Origin: Symsagittifera roscoffensis
Lineage: Eukaryota > Xenacoelomorpha > Acoela > Convolutidae
Direction: 5' to 3'
NCBI RefSeq assembly: GCF_963678635.1
Contig: NW_026971418.1
Location: 62,001 to 126,000 of the forward strand
DNA length: 64,000 nt
The position numbers and the translations under genes were made by a program. The notes under the pieces were generated by a model. The model made no database searches, was not told the origin of the DNA, and worked only from the letters and a program-made list of their open reading frames with translations. This document shows, in pieces, positions 57,301 through 64,000 of the stretch. Position 1 is the first letter of the stretch. Each line of letters starts with the position of its first letter.

Positions 57301-59480
57301 CTGTTCTAATTCTGTGCTACTTCTACAACAACCGGCTATCTTTTCTAAAAACTGGTTGTATATTGCGCGTTTATTGTCCCAAAGTTGCCAAAAAATCCAA
57401 TGTATGAAATTTACTTGATTTATCAGTTCAATACCTTCCTATTAACGAAAGTGCATGAACTTGCGTGAAGTTGTGTGTAGATTGAATACTAGAATAGAAA
57501 ACATGAGATAAAAAAGATAGCCGGTTACTCTATCAAATTAATTTTTTTTCCTTTGTGGCGTGATAAAATAACATGAACAAAAAAGTTAGGTAAATAGTAA
57601 AACAGGCATTTGTAAAAACGTTTTCTTATAAAAACGAATAGAAACACAAAAATGTCATTAAAAAAATCAAAAAAAATTGAAGGAAAAAATAGAGCTTAAG
57701 TATATTCGACAGCCATAGTAAAATAGGCCAATTGTAAAACTGTTTTTGTACAAAAAAAATCGAAAAACAATCGTGAGATAAATTGCAAAAAACAAAACTG
57801 AACAAAAAAATTAAACTTGGGTTTATTCAGCAGGAATAAAACGGCCAATTATAAAACAAATTTTTAGAAAAAAAACTTGAAAAACAAAAAAAAACGTAAA
57901 AAATTTTCATATTTTTTCCAAAATTTTTGAAATTTTTTTTTGAAATTTTGAAGTTCTTGATTCCCGAAGGGTGCTAAAAAACTACTTAAAGCTAACTTTG
58001 CTCGAGTAAACTAAAATTTCCTGATTAAATTGGGCATAACTAAGCTCTTGTAAGCCTGGATTCTCACCCGATTAGCTCGAACTTAAAATCAGGTGAGAAT
58101 AAAAATTTAAAATTTCATACCGGTTTCGCTCGAAATCGAGAATAATTTTTAGATTTTTTATTCCGTCGTTTGCAAAACGACTGAAAAGTTTTGAATATAA
58201 GAAATCACTCAATCCAGTCCGATAATTATTTTTGATCATTAGTTTTTTTACTGAGTGGACAGTACTGGTTTAATTTTGATTGGATAATTAGCCTAATTTT
58301 GTAAGTCTTACCTTAATTGTCAAAGTTTATGACAAAATTTTTTTAGAAACAAACTGTAGAAAAAAGCATAAATCGATAAGGTTGATTACTAGAATCCATA
58401 GGTTTTTTTTCAAATAAACAAATCGAACATCTTAGAGAAAAATAATTAGTGTTCCAACCAATCTTAGGTTAAGGGCGGTTTCCAACCAACCTTACGTTAC
58501 ATTTATATGTATTCTTCTTACTGCGATGGAGCTGGATAACTCGAGTGAAATCTTCAGATCTTTGGAGTTGAGTCAACTTTTCTTCTACTGGTGAGTTTGG
58601 AAGGCTTCTTCACTATACCGGGCAGTGGTGAGTTGTTGAGGTGAGGTGAATGTCAGTCTCCGATTTGTCGAGGTTGTGTCGTTGTTTCTCAATTTTTAAT
58701 TTTAAATCGAGTTTAAAGATTTATATTTTACTAAAAAGTGGTTTCTCTAATTAAGACAAAAAGGAAGGATAGCCTTATTTTAAAGAGAAGCTAAATTTCA
58801 AGAATTTTTGTTACTTGCTGCAGTCAGTGCAAAATGAAACATTGAAGATATTGGACCAGTCCCTTGGCTCGTAGGCATAAAACGGCAGCTGATATATCTA
58901 TCAAAGAACTCAAGCTTCATCTGCTCTTTTTTTTTCTCCCATCCTCATCAGGGAATTTTCAACTAGATTTCAATTGAGTTTTCAAATCAAATATTCCTTA
59001 TTCATTATTCCTTTTTGACTGAAACTGCAGCCTTCGATTCTTTCTCCTTGAATGTGTACAGTCTTTTGTCTGTTTCTGTTGCACAATAGTCCAGGTTCAG
59101 TTTCTGATTTAATCACTTTTTGATCAAGAGAAATTTTGGGCAGCCAGTAAAGCTTTTAAAATTTAATCCTTTTGCGTTTTCTTTTTTAATTAAAAAAGAC
59201 GAATTAGCATCACCGCTCTTTTAAAACCTTGACCATAAATATAAAAAAAACCTCAGTTTTCAAAACAAGAAACAAAAGTCCTAATACGCGTAAATCAGTA
59301 ATCATGTGATTTAGAGAATAAATTGTTTGATTTTAAGGGTACACTTTCAAAAGAGGGCAAAGTTTCAAAAAATTGTAAAAAGGGTAGACCAAAGTGATTT
59401 TCTGAGCTCCCCAATTTACTAGAAAGACCCTATTTTTACCAAATTTGCTACGCCACAGTCAATAAGGTAGCTTCAGCCAC
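57301..59480. other. AT-rich intergenic DNA, no gene recognised
   Basis: 57500-57950 is A-rich with repeated short AAAACAAA-type tracts. Nothing coding was recognised. Confidence 0.4.
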
Positions 59481-59499
59481 TTTTGAACTAAAACATTGC

Positions 59500-59695
59500 G
59501 TTTTTTCGTGGCTCGCTTCACCTCAAAGTTAGTATCTATTGTCGCCAAAGGCGCCTTCAGAAAAACTTTAGGGTCAGTAGTCAAAAAAGGATATCTCAAA
59601 TTAGTACAAGGGGATCGGCAGCGGGTCGAATCCCTGAGGAGAGGTGGCGTCCGACCCATTCCATCCTCTAAGTCTCCCCCTGCTACAAATGTACA
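59500..59695 (-). mobile_element. hAT-like non-autonomous element, diverged, minus strand
   Basis: The reverse complement carries GGGATTCGACCCGCTGCCGA and GGCGCCTTTGGCGACAATAG, matching the array and 22521 copies. The open frames across it on both strands are shadows. Confidence 0.45.
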
Positions 59696-60469
59696 CTAAA
59701 TGATTTTTTGTCTTCAAATATGTCTCTTTTTGAAGCGTTTCGGCCGTCTAAATCTTGAGATAAAAAATACAAATGATTTAATTCAAAGTATTTGTCAACA
59801 ACTACACCTTCAAAGACATTTTAAATAAACGATGTCACTCAATTTGTTTGATTGCAAAACTGCTCATAGGAAAAATGGAAAAAACGACAGCAATATAGGT
59901 AGCGACTGGATGATTTAACAATGTATTATATTTTATTTTAATGAGTCAAATCTGAGCCAAGCAAGCTTGTTAATCGACGTTTCGATTGAACTTCTTTAAA
60001 TTTTTTCCTTTTACCTGGTAAACGTTTTAAACTGATTTACTATGTAGATTCCTTCTTAGAATCATCACTAAGTTTAAGCGCAGCAAACAAAGTAATCTGG
60101 GAACTACATCATTGGACTTTTTAGGTTTAGCATGAACATTCACTACCTCAAAATGATTGAAAAAATCTTGAGCGTCAAGTGTCCGTAGATCGGAAACCCC
60201 TTGTACGTTTACTGAATTAATCATCAAAAATGTTAACATTTCTCCGGAAATAAAGCATTAGCGCCTTGAGGTTTATAAGTAAGTGACACAACTACTACGT
60301 GGTACCAAGTAATATCATGCAAAACAGTCGATTCAAGTCTGCTTAGATATTGTTTCTCTGAGGCGAAATACAAATACGCGGATTTAAAACTACCATAGGA
60401 CCCAAGTTCATACCAATTTTAGAAGTCTTCTAGAAGAGAGTTGTCCTCAACACTACATCTACAACAGTG

Positions 60470-60868
60470 AGATGGCAAACGTGAGGATGACGGAAGAGGG
60501 CCGCTGAGAACCCAACCTATGGGTAAACGTATAACAAACAGAAAATTGCGGCTTTTATCAGCGAGAATTTCTCATGGTGGGATGATGTAGAACTAGTCTT
60601 GGCCTGAAGTGCTTTCCACGTCACAACATCGGGACGTCAGGAAAGGCACTGGATCTAATTGAGGATAAATCTTTTTAAGTCTTGACCCTAAGTTGAAATC
60701 ATTCTTATCAAAAGGCCGTGTGTGAAAACGGTAAATGTGTGGTTGATTAAAACCTGAAAATACTTTATCCACTTCTTTCGTTATTATAGCTTGTTGTGTG
60801 CGTATTCCGCTGAAGCCGAGATTCAAATTTCCCCGGAAAAATAGAGCAGAAGTCTGTGAGTGATGCAA
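60470..60868 (-). pseudogene. BEL/Pao pol fragment (protease-to-linker region)
   Basis: Contains YPQLDPVPFL, similar to the YPHL-type site after the BEL protease, then a frame break and PIGWVLSGPLPSSS, a signature of BEL/Pao polyproteins, followed by a W-Y-E-L-G-S-Y-G-like remnant. Stops interrupt it throughout. Confidence 0.6.
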
Positions 60869-60989
60869 GCTGAATCACAATGAACAAGTGTATTAGAGCT
60901 GGTTGTGTTATTGGAGAATCTCAACTTAAAATTTTGAAAACGACTTTTAACATGAAGAACGGCCGTGGCACAAGTACTTATAACTGTTT

Positions 60990-61325
60990 CTACCTCAAGA
61001 ATGGCAGAATGAGCAGAGATTTTTCCTCCTGCTGGCGACTTTTGTGAATATTTTGCAGGATATTTTTTTCGGCTCCGAAAAAGAGGACGTTATGAGTACT
61101 GCTGTTGTAATTAGACTTACTGCTTTTTTTAGATTTTAGACAACTTCGAAAAGAAGGGCCCGGTTGCAGGCAAAAAAAACACAACTTTTTTTCGGCAGTA
61201 AATCTTGCTGTTAGAGTAGGAGTTTTCTCGCTGAAGACACTGCCTGACCAAATGACATGTTTGCTGTTGCAAACAACACAGACTTGACGGGATTTTTTGT
61301 CGGACATTTTTGTATTAGAGGACAA
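60990..61325 (-). pseudogene. BEL/Pao Gag C-terminal zinc-finger fragment
   Basis: An open stretch of 111 codons has CVVCNSKHVIW, then LCFFCLQPGPSFRSC and a Lys/Ser-rich run with a His. This is the BEL/Pao pattern C-X2-C-X3-H followed by LCFxCLxxGHxxxxC, with the usual His replaced by Pro. Confidence 0.6.
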
Positions 61326-61694
61326 AATTTGTCACTGTTATAGAAGGGCTAGCGTTTCCTTGATTTTCCGGATTATGAGTTTTTGGAGCGTTAGTTTGCA
61401 TACGCTCATGCACCTCCGCCTTTTCTGCCAACCAGTTATTGAAATGGATCACAGATGCTTATTGCGACATAAACTGACTGAACCAAACAACGATGCAAGA
61501 TTGACGCTTGTTCCACTTGTCTCCTGTTGAAACTGTCTGCAGTTTGCTCATTCTTGTAACTCTGGTCTATGAAGTAGGTCTTCAACCATAAGATGCCACG
61601 TTTCCTAATTTGAAGATAGCACTGCCCTGGTCTTCCCACTCCACTCTTGCTCTTGATGGAAAATCCCGGAGATGGCTTTCATCAAAGCGACAGT

Positions 61695-61775
61695 GAAAAA
61701 ACCGCTCAAACCGCTCAAATTTTGCTGAAAAACCGCTCATATCTTAAGCGGTTTTTGAGCGGGATCTCGACCCGG
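61695..61775. repeat. GAGCGGTTT repeats with a 10-bp hairpin
   Basis: Several copies of AACCGCTCA occur, and AAAAACCGCT pairs perfectly with AGCGGTTTTT across a short loop. Confidence 0.5.
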
Positions 61776-61889
61776 GGCTAAGCTTGTGCATGCTCATTTT
61801 GGTGGTTATGCCCAGCAGCGGTTCCTCAACTAGCTCTTTCTTGATCTTCTCAATTGTTCCTTCAGCTTGTTTATTCTAGATGAATTTCT

Positions 61890-62205
61890 TACGCTTGCGC
61901 CACCCACGTTGCGACTTTGCACGACCCATGTTGCGACTTTTCGTGACCCATGATGCGACTTTGCGCGACCCAAATTAGCTTTGTTGCTACTCTGTGCGAC
62001 CCATGTTGCGACTTTGTGCGACTCATGCTTCGACCCGGTTCGGCCCATGACTCGACCCTGTTCGACTCATGATTCGACCCTGTTCGACCCATAATTCGAC
62101 CCTGTTCGACTCATGATTCGACAGTGTTCAACTCATGATTCGACCGTGTTCGACTCATGATTTGACCCTGTTGGACCCGTGGGTCGACATTGTTTGGCTA
62201 TAGTG
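61890..62205. repeat. 22-bp minisatellite
   Basis: About 14 imperfect 22-bp units. The left part has GCGACTTTGCACGACCCATG-type units and the right part CTGTTCGACTCATGATTCGA-type units, in phase. Minus-strand open frames across it are products of the repeat. Confidence 0.8.
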
Positions 62206-64000
62206 TTCGTTCGACCGTCTTCATTTGCGACGATCATGAGTCGGTCGAATGATGAGTCGAACACCTCAGCCAGGGTTGCGCCTGCTGCTGCACTATTACA
62301 GTTTGTCTACATACGCTTCGATAAAATCAGGGAAGTAGTTCGCGAAACCCCAGGAAGCACTATTTTCGTTTATCTGAATTCGGAGACTTGCATGTCATCA
62401 AATGTTCTACTGTCATGGAATTGGATCTAATCCCGTGAACACCCAGCAGGCGTCCAATGCTTTTAATTAAGACCTTGTATCTACCAAGGAAAGAACCAAA
62501 ATTCAAGTTGTACAGCTCATCACGGAGAATGTGACCGTTTTTGTACCCCTGCTTAAGAACTACATGCAACTTTTCTGGTTATTTTTCTGGGATGGGTAAT
62601 ATTGCGTTACCCGCAAGCAAGGAGCACGGATCATGGTGAGTCTCGAGCATCCGACATCTTCTGAACCACTTCACTACCTATGAAGATACTTCATCAAACC
62701 CTCCAGAAAGTCCACACTTGAACGAATTGCATTCTAATTTATGTACATAAAATATTCGTCAAGTTGACATGTGTCGTCAACTAAGGTCGCGATTGCATTA
62801 CCACGTCATCGGAGTAACCTTTTATGAGGCTATCTAAAGTTTTGATGACATTAGTCACGGTCTTAAACATCAAACATTGGAAAGTTGGTATGGCGTTAAG
62901 CAGACGTAAGACCTATTGTTTCTATCGGTCTAATGGAACAATCCATATTATATTCTGTTTTTTCGCGGTCTTGCCGACAAATGGGACCGCAAGATGACGC
63001 TAGTAAAAAAATCTTCAAATCGTCTTGTTTGGAGTAGTTAATCTCTAGTACTTGAGATATAGGATTGTTCAGATGATAAAACATGACGAAAAACTTCAAT
63101 CCATATCCTTCTTTTTAGACATCACAATTCTGCTCATCTTCGGTGACTTCTGGATGGCTCTAACATATCGTATTCAAAGAGGTTTCAGTTTTTTTCTACG
63201 TGCCTCTGACATATGTGGGTCATTTTATGCGGACCCTCTCTAGGCTTCCTGCTCCTCCTTTAGCTTGACTTTGCGAGAAACTAAATTATAGGATCATTTG
63301 GCTGGCTTTTTCTGTGAGACATCTCTGATTGCCCAATTTTCATCATCTGAAATTTTGTTGTTATAGTTCCCAGTACTCTGTGGAAACGGTTTGCCTGAGA
63401 TCGGTTTTTTCTAGTGAGGACTTTTTCTAAACAAAAATTGTACAACTTGAGAGACTACATCGGTGTGGGATTTCAAAGACCGAAAGTTTATTTGAAGGCT
63501 TCTTTTGTTTCTTAGACTGAATACAAAATTCAGCTTCCATGAGGGGACAGTCTTTTTCACTGTGGTGTTTCGGGTGGCGTCCTAGTTTCTAAGAGCTGAA
63601 ACTTTCTTTCATCTCTGCACAATCATGGGACACGTACTCGCTTTTGTATGGAGAAACTCCTGTCTAAATAAACCAAACTGCATGTAACTATTGGGGTTTG
63701 TGACAACACAAATTTGCCTTTCGTTTTACAGCTTTATTACATTTCTTAGCTGCTTACTAAAAACTAATTTTATTGTGGCTGTCCACAACCTAGCCAGGGC
63801 GCCCTTTCCTAAGGTGTCATTAAATCTCTTCTCAAGATATTAAATGAACGGCTTTGTCCAAGATCTCAACTCGAGGAAGATCATCCACAGATTTCTTCCA
63901 CCCAGGTTAATTGACATTATCAGTTACCTTACATGGACCTAGAGCGATCTTTTGTTGGCTGATGAGAAGCACTCCTGAATAGTGCAAGTCTCGTCGGTCA
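62206..64000. other. Remaining right end, mostly unassigned
   Basis: Part belongs to the decayed BEL/Pao gag on the minus strand. From about 63100 to the end I recognise nothing. Confidence 0.3.

Larger units (their letters stand above)
59950..63100 (-). mobile_element. Decayed BEL/Pao LTR retrotransposon (gag to protease/linker region)
   Basis: Minus-strand fragments occur in BEL/Pao order: a gag-like stretch VLKQGYKNGHILRDELYNLN near 62560-62500, a zinc-finger block at 60990-61325, a protease-region block at 60593-60868, and GWVLSGPLP at about 60500. No LTRs were identified; RT is not recognisable to the left. The outer limits are approximate. Confidence 0.55.

Noticed and set aside
61830..62092. 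Repetitive 67-72-aa frames
   Set aside because: They are products of the 22-bp minisatellite.

Overview
This window is animal genomic DNA. It is AT-rich and dominated by transposable elements, and the only recognisable proteins come from retroelements and one decayed NTPase. Reading frames use the standard stop codons. Ty3/gypsy, BEL/Pao and hAT-like elements together with splice-like signals point to an invertebrate. I cannot name the taxon.

The main content is two copies, head to head, of one giant Ty3/gypsy retroelement with an envelope gene. Copy 1 is on the minus strand: its 5' LTR is at 17229-17638, and its body runs leftward off the window with the 3' LTR outside. Copy 2 is on the plus strand and complete, 29565-49285. 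It has 409-bp LTRs starting TG and ending CA, a 4-bp target duplication AATG, and a length of 19.7 kb. Copy 1 keeps every protein frame open; copy 2 is broken by many stops, indels and a duplication. The gene order is: LTR, tRNA primer site, structured 1.25-kb leader, basic 155-aa ORF, one 2740-aa Gag-Pol frame (capsid, CCHC knuckle, Arg/Ser/Asn-rich tract, protease, RT, RNase H, integrase), two tiny membrane proteins, a 377-codon frame with no methionine, an 872-aa envelope glycoprotein resembling those of chuviruses (Jingchuvirales), an unrecognised 601-aa protein, a 3' noncoding region, and the LTR. Genes after pol overlap by 4 or 13 nt, and both copies preserve this.

Between the elements (17.6-29.6 kb) lie a four-unit tandem array with a ~1.2-kb period carrying hAT-like ends, one complete small hAT-like element with an 8-bp target duplication, a 314-bp family in inverted plus direct arrangement, a possible spliced host exon on the minus strand (25873-26099), a ~30-bp degenerate minisatellite and a cluster of TTCAGATCTGAA palindromes.

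To the right (49.3-64 kb) are a frameshifted SF1-type P-loop NTPase/helicase-like pseudogene with a partial 1.75-kb tandem duplicate, more copies of the dispersed repeat families, and a decayed BEL/Pao element on the minus strand (about 60-63 kb) interrupted by a 22-bp minisatellite. No CRISPR, rRNA or convincing tRNA gene was seen.
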